A stretch of DNA of 64,000 bases from Mycobacterium interjectum (GCA_002102225.1 LQPB01000057.1:1-64000); one strand, 5' to 3'; positions 49,104 through 58,101 are shown, counted from the first letter of the stretch. Notes: generated from the letters alone by a model not told the origin. Made by a program: numbers and translations.

Positions 49104-49403
49104 ATGTCGATCGTGATCGCACGACCCGAATTGCTCGCGGCGGCCGCCGCCGAAATGCATTCGCTGAATGCCTTGGTGGCGGCGGGAAATGAGGCCGCAG
49201 CGGCACCGACGACAGGGGTGGTACCCGCCGCCGCGGATGTGGTGTCGATGCTGACCGCGGCGCACTTCGCCTCGCACGCAAGGCTTTACCAGGAGGTGAG
49301 CGCCCACGCCGCGGCGCTGCGCGAGCTGCTGGCCACCACGCTCGGCGTCAGCGCCGGCTCGTATGACGCCACCGAAGCGGCGAACACCACCGCGGTCGGT
49401 TAG
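49104..49403 (+). CDS. PE family protein (PE32-like)
   Basis: The 99-residue product is a PE domain only. It starts MSIVIARPELLAAAAAEMHS, forms a helical hairpin, and ends in YDATE, the YxxxD/E type VII secretion signal. PE proteins dimerise with a PPE partner and are exported by an ESX system. ATG is preceded by GAGGAG. The PPE gene starts 7 bases after its stop. Length and neighbours match H37Rv PE32 (Rv3622c). Confidence 0.93.
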   Translation: MSIVIARPELLAAAAAEMHSLNALVAAGNEAAAAPTTGVVPAAADVVSMLTAAHFASHARLYQEVSAHAAALRELLATTLGVSAGSYDATEAANTTAVG

Positions 49404-49410
49404 GCCAGCG

Positions 49411-50634
49411 GTGCTGGACTTCGGGCAGTTGCCGCCGGAGATCAACTCCGCGCTGATGTACACCGGTCCCGGCTCGGCGCCGATGCTGGCCGCCGCGACC
49501 GCCTGGGAGGGCCTGGCCACCGAGCTGCACAACACGGCGTCCGCGTACCGGTCACTGATCACCGGCCTGACCGACGGGCCCTGGCAGGGCCCCGCCGCGC
49601 TGGCCATGGCGGCCGCGGCCGCATCCCAGGTGGGTTGGCTGGACAGCACCGCGGGGCTGACCGAACAGGCCGCGGCCCAAGCGGGGGCGGCGGCCGGCGC
49701 CTATGAGGCAGCGTTCGCGGCGACGGTGCCGCCGCCGGAGATCGCGGCCAACCGGACGCTGTTGGCGGCCCTGCTGGCAACGAATTTGCTGGGCCAGAAC
49801 ACGGCCGCGATCGCGGCCACCGAGGCGCACTACGCCGAGATGTGGGCACAGGACGCCGCGACGATGTACGGCTATGCGGGTGCGTCGGCGGCGGCCGCCA
49901 CGCTGACGCCGTTCGTCCCCGCGGCGCCGATGACCGATCCGGCCGGACTGGCGGGACAGGCCGCCGCGGTCGCCCAGGCGGCCGGGACCGCCGCCGGCGC
50001 GCAGGGGCTCTCCGGCGTGCCCGCCGCGCTGCTGAGTATGGCCGGCTTGACGAATTCGCCGCCCTGGCTTGCCAACCCGGCGGCCGCGCTCGGGCTGACT
50101 GGACACGTGTGGAACGGCAATGGCGACGGGATCGTCGTGGCCGGGGCGCTCGGCGACCTGGTGGAGGGCTTGACCGGCTCGGCCACCGTGGACGCCAGCA
50201 CCGGCTTCGACGCGTTCATCCGATTGATCTCACCCACAAGGCTTTTCACCACCGCCTTCAAGGACATCCAGGGACTGGCCCAGGCGATGCTGCCGCAGGC
50301 GGCCAAGGCCGCCGAGGGCGCAGCCAAGGCCGTCGAGTCGCTGCCGCACGCCGTGTCGGGCGCGGTGGGTGGCGCCGCGGGCGCGGTGGGTAAGGCGGCG
50401 TCGGTGGGGGGATTGTCGGTTCCGGCCTCCTGGACGGGCGCGCCCCCCGCGGCCGGCCCCGCCATGGTGACGGTCAACGGTCTGTCGGCCGGTGCGTCCG
50501 TCGAACCCGCCACGAGCGCGTTGGGTGGGTTGCCGCTGATGGGTGGTGGAGGCGGCCGAGGCGCGGCCCATTTTGTCGCTCCCCGATACGGATTCAAGCC
50601 GACGGTGGTGCCGCAGCCGTTCGTCGGCGGATGA
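49411..50634 (+). CDS. PPE family protein, SVP subgroup (PPE65-like)
   Basis: The 407-residue product has the ~180-residue PPE domain, starting MLDFGQLPPEINSALMY. WxG is in GPWQGPAALAMAAAA. The C-terminal part carries GGLSVPASW, the SVP motif. It pairs with the upstream PE protein for ESX export to the cell surface. GTG 49411 is used since it restores the usual N-terminus. The tail ends in a Gly-rich segment and a basic Pro-rich end. Confidence 0.92.
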   Translation: MLDFGQLPPEINSALMYTGPGSAPMLAAATAWEGLATELHNTASAYRSLITGLTDGPWQGPAALAMAAAAASQVGWLDSTAGLTEQAAAQAGAAAGAYEAAFAATVPPPEIAANRTLLAALLATNLLGQNTAAIAATEAHYAEMWAQDAATMYGYAGASAAAATLTPFVPAAPMTDPAGLAGQAAAVAQAAGTAAGAQGLSGVPAALLSMAGLTNSPPWLANPAAALGLTGHVWNGNGDGIVVAGALGDLVEGLTGSATVDASTGFDAFIRLISPTRLFTTAFKDIQGLAQAMLPQAAKAAEGAAKAVESLPHAVSGAVGGAAGAVGKAASVGGLSVPASWTGAPPAAGPAMVTVNGLSAGASVEPATSALGGLPLMGGGGGRGAAHFVAPRYGFKPTVVPQPFVGG

Positions 50635-50767
50635 GATGTATCTAAAATTATTGGCGCACAGGCTGTTTGAGAATCGTGGCGCTGGCCGGTGCGGAAAATT
50701 GACGTGCAAGAAGATTCGTATCGACGGATTGGCGGTTTAATCCGCGCGCGCCTGGGTACATCTTCAT

Positions 50768-51127
50768 ATGTCCCCCAAGCAATTACACACACGCCAGTAC
50801 TCTCCCGCCGCTCCGCGCGCGAAGCGAATGAAGGCCACCGGCCGGCACCCCATCAGGCTCATGGCGACCACGGCGGCGGTCGGCGTGGCCTTTTGGTGTG
50901 GCTCCGGGATCGCCCACGCCGAACCCAACTACGAGCAGCAAGCCTGCGCGCTGATGGACGACCACGCCACCGCGGTACACCTCGGCTATTCGTCGTATCC
51001 CAGCGAGTACGCGTTCTCGGTGCTGTCCAAGGAGATGCCACCGCTGGACGCGGCCCACACCCTGCGGGCCGCCACGCGTGACGTCTGCCCCAACCACGCG
51101 GGCGACATGCCGCGGGACTGGCAATAG
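50768..51127 (+). CDS. small secreted DUF732-type protein
   Basis: The product of 119 residues (from ATG 50768) has a signal peptide (IRLMATTAAVGVAFWCGSGI) cleaved at AHA-E and a ~70-residue helical domain with Cys in QQACALMDDH and RDVCPNH. This is the DUF732 pattern of many exported mycobacterial proteins of unknown role. ATG 50828 would give a more normal n-region. It lies between two PE/PPE pairs. Confidence 0.72.
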   Translation: MSPKQLHTRQYSPAAPRAKRMKATGRHPIRLMATTAAVGVAFWCGSGIAHAEPNYEQQACALMDDHATAVHLGYSSYPSEYAFSVLSKEMPPLDAAHTLRAATRDVCPNHAGDMPRDWQ

Positions 51128-51196
51128 TCCGAACGTCTCGACCACACTCGCGGCCGGGGGCGACCGCCGGCCCGGCCGCGACTGACTACCGCTGAC

Positions 51197-51550
51197 CTAA
51201 TCGCGCGGCGGATCCGGCGCCGGATCGGGCAGCTGCAGCACCCGTTGCCGGGTCGTCATCCGGAACGGGTCCAGCGATTGCGACTCGTCTAGGGCCTCGC
51301 GCACGTCGTCGAGCGTGATGAGCCCCAGTTCGACTTGCAGCCACGTGGCGCTCAGCCCGAACGCATGAGCCGCGCGCCTGGCTTCCTCGGCGTCCGGGAA
51401 GTCATCGGCATTGGCGCGCCCGACCCCGCCATACCACCGACCCTTGGTGACCCCGCAGGCATCGCGCAATTGCTCGACGGTGATGTCACGGTTCAGCGTG
51501 GCTTCGAGCAGGCGCTTGAGGCCCCAGCCCGCTGAGTTGGTTCTGGGCAT
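51197..51550 (-). CDS. helix-turn-helix protein of unknown target
   Basis: The 117-residue product has an XRE-like helix-turn-helix (VEQLRDACGVTKGRWYGGVG, then HAFGLSATWLQVELGL), resembling small mycobacterial and mycobacteriophage repressor-like proteins. ATG 51550 is 7 bases after TACTCT, a leaderless promoter; earlier in-frame starts lie upstream of it. It is transcribed away from the second PE/PPE/Esx set and could regulate it, which is inference. Confidence 0.7.
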   Translation of the reverse strand: MPRTNSAGWGLKRLLEATLNRDITVEQLRDACGVTKGRWYGGVGRANADDFPDAEEARRAAHAFGLSATWLQVELGLITLDDVREALDESQSLDPFRMTTRQRVLQLPDPAPDPPRD

Positions 51551-51557
51551 GCCTCCG

Positions 51558-51563
51558 AGAGTA
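51558..51563 (-). promoter_or_regulatory. -10 box TACTCT of a leaderless promoter
   Basis: On the minus strand TACTCT lies 7 bases before ATG 51550. Confidence 0.55.
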
Positions 51564-51748
51564 ACCGGATGCCAAAACATGGTCAAAGCGTCGCAAGCTG
51601 CGAACTTCGAGATTATTTTCAGAAATGCCAGTCTGTTACTAGACAAATATTCATAATTTATGACACAGTGTCCGCACTGAGTACGAACAAACCGCCGCTG
51701 TCACTCTGCCGGCCCCCGGCAACGCGGCTTTATCAGGAGGAACACCAC

Positions 51749-52597
51749 ATGTCCTTTGTCGTCACAGTGCCGGACCTGCTGTCGGCGGCGGCCGGCCGGC
51801 TGCAGGTGATCGGTTCGACGATCGGCGTGGCCAACGCGACGGCCGCATTCCCGATCACCGGCGTGCTGCCTGCGGCGGCCGACGAGGTTTCGGCGGCGGC
51901 GGCGGCGGCGTTTTCCGGCTACGGCCAGGCCTACCAGGCGATCAGTGCTGAGGCCGCGCTCATTCACGAGGAGTTCGTCGGCGCTTTGCGGCTCGGTGCC
52001 CATTCCTATGCGGCCACCGAGGCCAGCAACGCGACGCAGGCCGCGGGCGGACACGTGCCGGCCGCGCCCGACCGGATGGCCCCGGCGCCGGCCCGCCCCG
52101 CGATGCCCGCACGGATGGCGCCCACCGCCCCGGGCGCGCCGGCCCGCCCGGCGACGCCGCGCACACCCACCCGGCAAGTACCCGCCGGGCCCGTGACCCC
52201 GGCACCCGCCGGTCGGACGCCTTATGGCGGCGGGTACGGCGGTGCACGCGTGGATCCCTACGGACGCGGCGGCTACGGCGGTCACGCGGATCCCTATGCG
52301 CGCTTCAGCTACGGCGGCCACCCCGCGCCCTATGGGGGCGGATACAGCGGTCACCCGGCGCCCGCCGCGCCCGCCCACCCGGCGCCCACCCAGCATGCCC
52401 CGGCCGCGCCGGCTTTTCCGGCCGGCCCGGCGACCCTGCCGGCCATGCCCGCTCAGCCGGTGACCGTCCAGCCGGTGACCGTCGGACCGGCCGCGCCCGT
52501 TCACCCGACGACCGTTCAGCACGAGCACTATATGCCCGTCTACCCGGCGCCCGCCGCGCCCGAAATTCGCACGGTCGCCATGCCGGTGCGGGCCTAG
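51749..52597 (+). CDS. PE protein with a Pro/Ala/Gly-rich C-terminal domain
   Basis: The 282-residue product has a PE domain (~1-92), starting MSFVVTVPDLLSAAAGRLQV and ending with YAATE. A ~190-residue low-complexity tail follows: first Pro/Ala/Arg-rich with Met, then repeats such as YGGGYGGARVDPYGRGGYGG, then Pro-rich repeats with VTVQPVTVGP. This is not the usual PGRS or plain PE layout and suggests a disordered, extracellular domain. ATG 51749 has AGGAGG about 8 bases upstream. The paired PPE gene starts 28 bases later. Confidence 0.88.
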   Translation: MSFVVTVPDLLSAAAGRLQVIGSTIGVANATAAFPITGVLPAAADEVSAAAAAAFSGYGQAYQAISAEAALIHEEFVGALRLGAHSYAATEASNATQAAGGHVPAAPDRMAPAPARPAMPARMAPTAPGAPARPATPRTPTRQVPAGPVTPAPAGRTPYGGGYGGARVDPYGRGGYGGHADPYARFSYGGHPAPYGGGYSGHPAPAAPAHPAPTQHAPAAPAFPAGPATLPAMPAQPVTVQPVTVGPAAPVHPTTVQHEHYMPVYPAPAAPEIRTVAMPVRA

Positions 52598-52625
52598 CCA
52601 CAACCACTCAAGAAGGGATTCATCG

Positions 52626-53720
52626 ATGGACTTCGCAGCGCTTCCTCCGGAAATCAACTCCGGGCTCATGTACGCAGGCCCCGGCTCCTCTACGATGCTG
52701 GCCGCGTCGGCGGCCTGGGACGGATTAGCCGCCGAGCTGCGTTCGGCCGCAACCGGTTACGGGTCGGCGATCGGAGAGCTCAGCGACGCCGGCTGGCAGG
52801 GCCCCTCGTCGGCGTCGATGGCGGCCGCGGCCGCGCCCTACGTGGCCTGGCTGCACAGCACGGCCGCGCAGGCCGAGCAGGCCGGGATGCAGGCGGCCGC
52901 GGCGGCCGCCGCGCACGAAGCGGCCTTCGCGGCGACCGTGCCGCCTCCGGTGATCGCCGCCAACCGTTCCTTGCTGATGACCCTGATCTCCACCAACTTC
53001 CTGGGCATCAACACCCCCGCGATCGCCGCGACCGAGGCCCAGTACGCCGAGATGTGGGCCCAGGATGCCGCCGCGATGTACGCCTATGCCGCATCCGCGG
53101 CGACGGCGTCCGCGCTGGCCCCGATGCTGACGGCGCCCCCCACCACCAACGCGGCCGGGTTGGCCGCCGGCGCCGTGGCGAACCTGCAGGGCACCGCCCA
53201 GGGCTTGGCCAATCAAGCGGTCGCGGGCCTGTCCACGATCCCGTCGGCACTCAACTCGTCCGCCTCGACGCTGGTTAGCGGTTTCCAGTCCGGCATCGGC
53301 GAGTTCGCCCAACTGATCAGCGGGCCGCTCGGCCAGGGCGCCGGCACGACCGCCGCACCGGGGACGCCGATGCTGGCGCCGGGGCCGGTGATGCGGCCGC
53401 CGTCGATGCCCGCGATGCCGGCGCCACCCCGGATGCGCCTCACGCCGGTGATGCCCGCCGCACCCGAGCGCCTGATGCCGGCGGCGGCGCTGGGTCAGGC
53501 CACCTCGGTCGGGGGCCTCTCGGTCCCCTCGGGTTGGGGGCCCGCCGCGGTCCCGGCCGCCGCCGCCTCGGACGTCGCGACGTTGGGCGGTGCCCCCGCC
53601 GGGGCGCCGATGCTGGCCCCTCGCGGTGTTCCCGCAACCACGGTCGCGGGCATGGAGATGCGCGCGTCCGGCGCGGCGGACCTACCCCGGATGAGCGTGC
53701 TGCCGCGCGCGGTCGGATGA
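52626..53720 (+). CDS. PPE family protein, SVP subgroup
   Basis: The 364-residue product starts MDFAALPPEINSGLMYAGPG with a WxG in AGWQGPSSASM, and the SVP motif is GGLSVPSGW. Its central region is Pro/Met/Ala-rich (MRPPSMPAMPAPPRM), similar in composition to its PE partner's tail. It should pair with the preceding PE protein and precedes EsxW by 78 bases. Confidence 0.92.
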   Translation: MDFAALPPEINSGLMYAGPGSSTMLAASAAWDGLAAELRSAATGYGSAIGELSDAGWQGPSSASMAAAAAPYVAWLHSTAAQAEQAGMQAAAAAAAHEAAFAATVPPPVIAANRSLLMTLISTNFLGINTPAIAATEAQYAEMWAQDAAAMYAYAASAATASALAPMLTAPPTTNAAGLAAGAVANLQGTAQGLANQAVAGLSTIPSALNSSASTLVSGFQSGIGEFAQLISGPLGQGAGTTAAPGTPMLAPGPVMRPPSMPAMPAPPRMRLTPVMPAAPERLMPAAALGQATSVGGLSVPSGWGPAAVPAAAASDVATLGGAPAGAPMLAPRGVPATTVAGMEMRASGAADLPRMSVLPRAVG

Positions 53721-53798
53721 CGAAAGGGGGGAGGCAGGTCCGCGACTTATCGGCGAGCAATCAGCACACGACACAAGACTTTTCGAAGGAGAGATGAA

Positions 53799-54095
53799 AT
53801 GACCGCACGATTTATGACCGACCCGCACGCGATGCGCGACATGGCGGGACGCTTCGAGGCCCACGCCCAGACGGTGGAGGACGAGGCCCGCAAGATGTGG
53901 GCGTCCTCGCAAAACATCTCCGGCGCCGGCTGGAGTGGGGCCGCCGAGGCGACCTCGCTGGACACCATGGGCCAGATGAACCAGGCCTTCCGCAACATCG
54001 TCGGCATGCTGCACGGGGTGCGCGACGGCCTGGTGCGCGACGCCAACAACTACGAGCAGCAAGAGCAGGCCTCCCAGCGGGTCCTGAGCCGCTAG
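53799..54095 (+). CDS. esxW: WXG100 protein EsxW
   Basis: The 98-residue product is close to H37Rv EsxW (Rv3620c): MTARFMTDPHAMRDMAGRFE, WSG turn in GAGWSGAAEA, and secretion motif YEQQE near the end. The last residues are QRVLSR instead of the QQILSS seen in H37Rv. It forms a heterodimer with EsxV and is exported by an ESX system, likely ESX-5. ATG has GGAGAG upstream. Confidence 0.95.
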   Translation: MTARFMTDPHAMRDMAGRFEAHAQTVEDEARKMWASSQNISGAGWSGAAEATSLDTMGQMNQAFRNIVGMLHGVRDGLVRDANNYEQQEQASQRVLSR

Positions 54096-54125
54096 CCCCA
54101 CCGATCAGAACAGGAGCCTTTTCAC

Positions 54126-54410
54126 ATGACGATTAACTATCAATTCGGGGACGTCGACGCCCACGGCGCCACCATCCGCGCCCAGGCCGCGGCGCTGGAA
54201 GCCGGGCACCAGGCCATCGTGCGGGATGTGCTTGCCGCCGGGGACTTTTGGGGCGGCGCCGGGTCGACGGCCTGCCAGCAGTTCATCACCGAATTGGGCC
54301 GCAACTTCCAGGTGATCTACGAGCAGGCCAACGCCCACGGGCAAAAGGTACAAACGGCCGGCGACAACATGGCCGGAACCGACAGCGCGGTCGGGTCCAG
54401 CTGGGCCTAA
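54126..54410 (+). CDS. esxV: WXG100 protein EsxV
   Basis: The 94-residue product begins MTINYQFGDVDAHGATIRAQ, has FWGGAGS as its WxG turn, and ends GSSWA. It is the partner of EsxW, separated by 30 bases. It belongs to the Mtb9.9-like group of Esx proteins. It ends 12 bases before the convergent alcohol dehydrogenase stop. Confidence 0.95.
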   Translation: MTINYQFGDVDAHGATIRAQAAALEAGHQAIVRDVLAAGDFWGGAGSTACQQFITELGRNFQVIYEQANAHGQKVQTAGDNMAGTDSAVGSSWA

Positions 54411-54422
54411 CTGGTGCCGCGC

Positions 54423-55436
54423 TTACGGCGTTACCAGAATCTTGCAGTGCCGCTCGGGGTCGGCCAGGTCGTGGAAGGCCTGGCCGACCCCGTCCAGTCC
54501 GACCTCCCCGGTGATCAGCGGGGTGACGTCAATCTCACCCTCGGCCAGCGCGCGCAGCGAGTCGCCGAACTCCTCCGGGTTGTAGGCGAGCACGAATTGC
54601 ACGTTGATCTCCTTGGCGATCGCGAAGAACGGGTGCACGGTGTCGGGTTGCATGCAGACGCCCGCGACCACCAGGCGGGTGCCCGGCCGTGCCCGCCGCA
54701 GCACGTCGTCGATGATTCCGGGGACCCCGACCGCCTCGAACACGACGGCGGGTTTGACGGTGTCGAACGGCGAGCCCTGGGCCGCATCCAGCGTCTGGTG
54801 CGCGCCCATCGCGGTGGCCAGTTCGCGACGCTTCGGCGAGAAGTCGGCTGCCACAATGTTTTCCACCCCCCGCGCCCGAAGGGACGCGACGATCGCGATG
54901 CCGATCGGCCCGCAGCCGAGCACCAGGGCGGTCTCGCCCTGCTGAATGTTGGACTTGTTGACGGCGTGCAATCCCACCGCCAGGGGTTCGGTCAACGCCG
55001 CATGCTTGAGGTCCAAGCCGTTGGGGATGGGCATCAGCAGCGGCGCCGACAGCAGCATCCGCTCGGCGTAGCCCCCAATGGTGCTGTTGCTGTAGACGAT
55101 CGGCTCGACGCCCCGGGAGGAGAGGAGCAGGGGAAGCGAGGTGACCGGCGTTCCGGGCGGATGCGTTTCCGTGTCGGGCCCGGCCTCGAGGACCTCGGCG
55201 CTGAACTCGTGTCCCATGAACACGTCGCTGTTCAAATCGACGGTCATGGCCCCGGCGCCCGCGGCAACCTGGGCGGTCATCTCCACCACCTCGTCGCCGT
55301 GGGCGGCGAAATGCAGATCCGAGCCGCAGATTCCGCACGCTTTCACACCGACCAGCACCTGGCCCGGCCCGGGCACGGGCTCGGGGACGTCGTCGCGGTA
55401 GACCATCCGGCCGTCGCGTAAAACCGCAGCGCGCAT
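54423..55436 (-). CDS. zinc-dependent alcohol dehydrogenase, MDR family
   Basis: The 337-residue product has catalytic zinc ligands in GICGSDLH (Cys37) and GHE, and NAD(P) binding at VLGCGPIGIA. The structural-zinc cysteine loop is absent, as in sorbitol- and threonine-dehydrogenase relatives that lack it. It probably oxidises a small alcohol or polyol with NAD. The ATG overlaps the stop of the monooxygenase gene (ATGA), so the three genes 57591-54423 form an operon. Confidence 0.9.
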   Translation of the reverse strand: MRAAVLRDGRMVYRDDVPEPVPGPGQVLVGVKACGICGSDLHFAAHGDEVVEMTAQVAAGAGAMTVDLNSDVFMGHEFSAEVLEAGPDTETHPPGTPVTSLPLLLSSRGVEPIVYSNSTIGGYAERMLLSAPLLMPIPNGLDLKHAALTEPLAVGLHAVNKSNIQQGETALVLGCGPIGIAIVASLRARGVENIVAADFSPKRRELATAMGAHQTLDAAQGSPFDTVKPAVVFEAVGVPGIIDDVLRRARPGTRLVVAGVCMQPDTVHPFFAIAKEINVQFVLAYNPEEFGDSLRALAEGEIDVTPLITGEVGLDGVGQAFHDLADPERHCKILVTP

Positions 55437-56626
55437 CAGCTTCCCACGCCCTTCTGCTCCTCGACGTGCTCGGTAATGGCCTTGACGACGGCCTCGCCGG
55501 CGCGTCCGATCAATTGGTCGCGTCTGCCCTTGGCCCAGTCGTGGGAGGAGCGCGCCGCCTCCAGCTGTCCCTTGAAATGGGGAATCACCTTGCGGGCCAT
55601 CAGGTCATAGCAGTGGTACGTGGCTTCCGGCGAGGCCCAGTCGTGGCCGAGCATCAACAAGGTTCCGAAACCGCCCGACCGCTCCAGCAGATCCTCGATG
55701 TGCGCGATCGCGTCGTCGGGCGTGCCGATGCAGCAATTGCCCTTGGCCGCATAGTCCGCGACGAACTCGTGCGGCGTCTGCGCCTCACCGTCGACCGCGT
55801 TGGACAGCGGCACGAACCCCGCCGCGCCGAAGTAGTCCGCGAAATCCTGGAGCCCGTAGGTGCAATCGTCGATGGCCTGCTCGCGGCTGTCGGCGATGTG
55901 CATGATGCTCAGCACGCGCCACGAGGCGCGGTCCGGCTCGTCGCGGCCGACCTTGGCGGCCTGCTCGCGCACCACCTCCCAGGTGTTCTCCAGCGCGGCG
56001 TAGCCGCCCGGCACCGACATCGACAGCGACAGCAGCGACGTGCCCAGCGCACCGGCCAGCCGCGGACCGGACGGCGAAATCATTGCCGCCGTGGAGATCT
56101 CGGGGTACGGCCAGGTGAACGGGCGAATGTGCAACTGGGCATCACGCAGCGTGAACCAGTCGGTGTGGCGGTCGACCCGTTCGGACGGGCCCGCGCGGAA
56201 CAAGGCCAGGATCGCCTCGAGGGACTCCTGCATCATGTGGCGCTGGTCGACGGGATCGATGCCCATCATGTACGCGTCCGACGGCAGCGCACCCGGGCCG
56301 GTCCCGAACATGACACGCCCGCGGGTCAGGTGGTCCAGCAGCACCCACCGATCGGCCACCATCAGCGGATGGTGGTAGGGCAGCGAGACCACACCGGTGC
56401 CCAGCCGGATGTGCTTGGTGCGCTCCGCCGCGGCCGCAATGAACACCTCGGGGCAGGCGATCAGCTCATAGCCACCGGAGTGGTGTTCGCCGAACCAGGC
56501 TTCGTCGAAGCCGAGGCGGTCCAGCGCGACGACGCGCTCCATGTCGTATTCCAATGCGACCGTGGGGGATTGGCCGGTCGGATGGAATGGGGTGATAAAG
56601 ACTCCGAAACGCAGCGGCGCGCTCAT
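55436..56626 (-). CDS. luciferase-like flavin or F420-dependent monooxygenase (Rv3618-like)
   Basis: The 396-residue TIM-barrel protein has FGVFITPFHPTG at the start, WFGEHHSGGYE, and GTGVVSLPYHHPLMVADR, typical of bacterial luciferase-like monooxygenases. Cofactor (FMN or F420) cannot be told from sequence here. ATG 56626 overlaps the ephA stop and gives the usual family start. Coupled to ephA and the alcohol dehydrogenase, suggesting a shared oxidation pathway for an unknown substrate. Confidence 0.9.
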   Translation of the reverse strand: MSAPLRFGVFITPFHPTGQSPTVALEYDMERVVALDRLGFDEAWFGEHHSGGYELIACPEVFIAAAAERTKHIRLGTGVVSLPYHHPLMVADRWVLLDHLTRGRVMFGTGPGALPSDAYMMGIDPVDQRHMMQESLEAILALFRAGPSERVDRHTDWFTLRDAQLHIRPFTWPYPEISTAAMISPSGPRLAGALGTSLLSLSMSVPGGYAALENTWEVVREQAAKVGRDEPDRASWRVLSIMHIADSREQAIDDCTYGLQDFADYFGAAGFVPLSNAVDGEAQTPHEFVADYAAKGNCCIGTPDDAIAHIEDLLERSGGFGTLLMLGHDWASPEATYHCYDLMARKVIPHFKGQLEAARSSHDWAKGRRDQLIGRAGEAVVKAITEHVEEQKGVGS

Positions 56627-57591
56627 CGCAGCTCCAATCCGTTGAGGAATTCCAAAAGGGCGGCGTTGACTTCCTCGGGCCGCTCCTGCTGCAGCCAGTG
56701 TCCGGCGCCTTCGATCATCAGCTCGTGGTATGGCCCGGAGATCGCCTCCGACGCGCGGTCGGCGCGGGTGAAGGACAACACGGGATCGCCGGTCCCGCCG
56801 ATAAACAGGCACGGCACAGGGATTTTGGCGTCCGCGAGCTGCGGCGTGGTCTCCCAGTTCCGGTCGAAGTTGCGGTACCAGTTCAGGCCGCCGGTGAAGC
56901 CGGTGCGGGAGAACTCGGCGACGTAGCGGTCGAGTTCGTCCTGGCTTATCCAGTGCGGCAGCCCACCGGGTTCGGGGAGCCGATCGATGAAGCCCTCGGG
57001 GCCCGGGGTGGCCATCCGGAGCAGCGCATCACTGCCCCCGGACGTGTGTAAGCCGCCCATCATCCGCCGCATCACCCGTTCGGGATCACCATTGAGTTCG
57101 ACGTCGGCGACGCCCGGTTCCTGGAAATAGAGGATGTAGAAGAAGTTTTCGCCGAAGATTTTGCGCCACGCCTTTGTCGGCGCCACGTGCGAGCGCGGCA
57201 TGGGCGGGACGCTCAGCGCGGCCACCGCCGCCACCCGGTCGGGATGCAGCAGTGGCGCGTTCCACACCACGGCGGCGCCCCAGTCGTGCCCGATCCAAAC
57301 GGCGCGCTCGGCCCCGACGTCGTCGAGCAGCCCGACCAGGTCGGCGGTCAGGTGGTGAATGTCGTACGCCTCGATGGCGTCGGGACATGAAGAGCCGCCG
57401 TAGCCGCGTTGGTCGGGCGCCAGCACGTGATAACCGGCCTCGGCCAGGGCCGGTATCTGGTGCCGCCACGAATAAGCCAGCTCGGGAAAGCCGTGGGCCA
57501 GGATCACGACGGGCGCGCCGCGATCTCCCGCCTCGGTCACCCGCAGCTGCACACCATTGGTGTCTACTAACCGTTCGGTTGACGAGAGCAC
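56623..57591 (-). CDS. ephA: epoxide hydrolase EphA
   Basis: The 322-residue alpha/beta-hydrolase has the oxyanion motif HGFPELAYSWRHQ, the nucleophile Asp in GHDWGAA, the acid Asp in GTGDPVLSF and the base His in GAGHWLQQER. It hydrates epoxides to diols. GTG 57591 gives the H37Rv EphA length and start region (STERLVDTNGV); further upstream in-frame starts are not supported. First gene of a three-gene operon. Confidence 0.93.
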   Translation of the reverse strand: MLSSTERLVDTNGVQLRVTEAGDRGAPVVILAHGFPELAYSWRHQIPALAEAGYHVLAPDQRGYGGSSCPDAIEAYDIHHLTADLVGLLDDVGAERAVWIGHDWGAAVVWNAPLLHPDRVAAVAALSVPPMPRSHVAPTKAWRKIFGENFFYILYFQEPGVADVELNGDPERVMRRMMGGLHTSGGSDALLRMATPGPEGFIDRLPEPGGLPHWISQDELDRYVAEFSRTGFTGGLNWYRNFDRNWETTPQLADAKIPVPCLFIGGTGDPVLSFTRADRASEAISGPYHELMIEGAGHWLQQERPEEVNAALLEFLNGLELR

Positions 57592-57684
57592 CGTCTCACC
57601 AAAGCACAAGGACACCGGGCTGAGAAGGGTATCCCGGATGAGAAACTGCCTTCTTGTTGGCGGTAGCTGAAAGGGTGACTTCGC

Positions 57685-58101
57685 ATGAAGCGGCTGGACC
57701 ACATCGTCTTATGGATCAAGGATCCGCACGCGTCGATGGACTTCTACTCGAGGGTGGTCGGCCTGGCGCCGGTGCGGTTCGCCGAGTTCGAGGCGGGGGA
57801 AGCGCCGTTCCCGAGCGTGCGCGTGTGCGAAGACTCCATCATCGATCTCCTGCCGACGACGAACATCTCGGGCACCGAGTCGTTCACCAAGGCCGCGGGC
57901 AGCGCCGGCCATCCGGTGAACCACGTTTGCCTGGCGATGACGAGGACCGAATACGAAGCGCTGGATCGGCGGCTGCAGGAAGCAGGCGTGGACACCAGCG
58001 CGCGATTGAACAACAGCTATGGGGCACGCGGGTTCGCCCCGCAGGGCTATTACTTCGCCGACCCCGACGGCAACGTGGTCGAAGCGCGCTATTACGAGTG
58101 A
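57685..58101 (+). CDS. VOC-family (glyoxalase/bleomycin-resistance fold) protein
   Basis: The 138-residue product has two beta-alpha-beta-beta-beta repeats, starting MKRLDHIVLWIKDPHASMDF with metal-ligand positions His6, His79-like in PVNHVCLAM, and Glu in GNVVEARYYE. Many such proteins are dioxygenases or glyoxalases; specific reaction unknown. ATG preceded by AAAGGG. It stands alone, divergent from ephA, in the position where H37Rv carries espACD. Confidence 0.85.
   Translation: MKRLDHIVLWIKDPHASMDFYSRVVGLAPVRFAEFEAGEAPFPSVRVCEDSIIDLLPTTNISGTESFTKAAGSAGHPVNHVCLAMTRTEYEALDRRLQEAGVDTSARLNNSYGARGFAPQGYYFADPDGNVVEARYYE

Noticed and set aside
52224..52463. separate gene in the repeat-rich part of the PE gene
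   Set aside because: It is a frame shift of the GC-rich low-complexity coding region; the main frame has a PE domain and a ribosome site.
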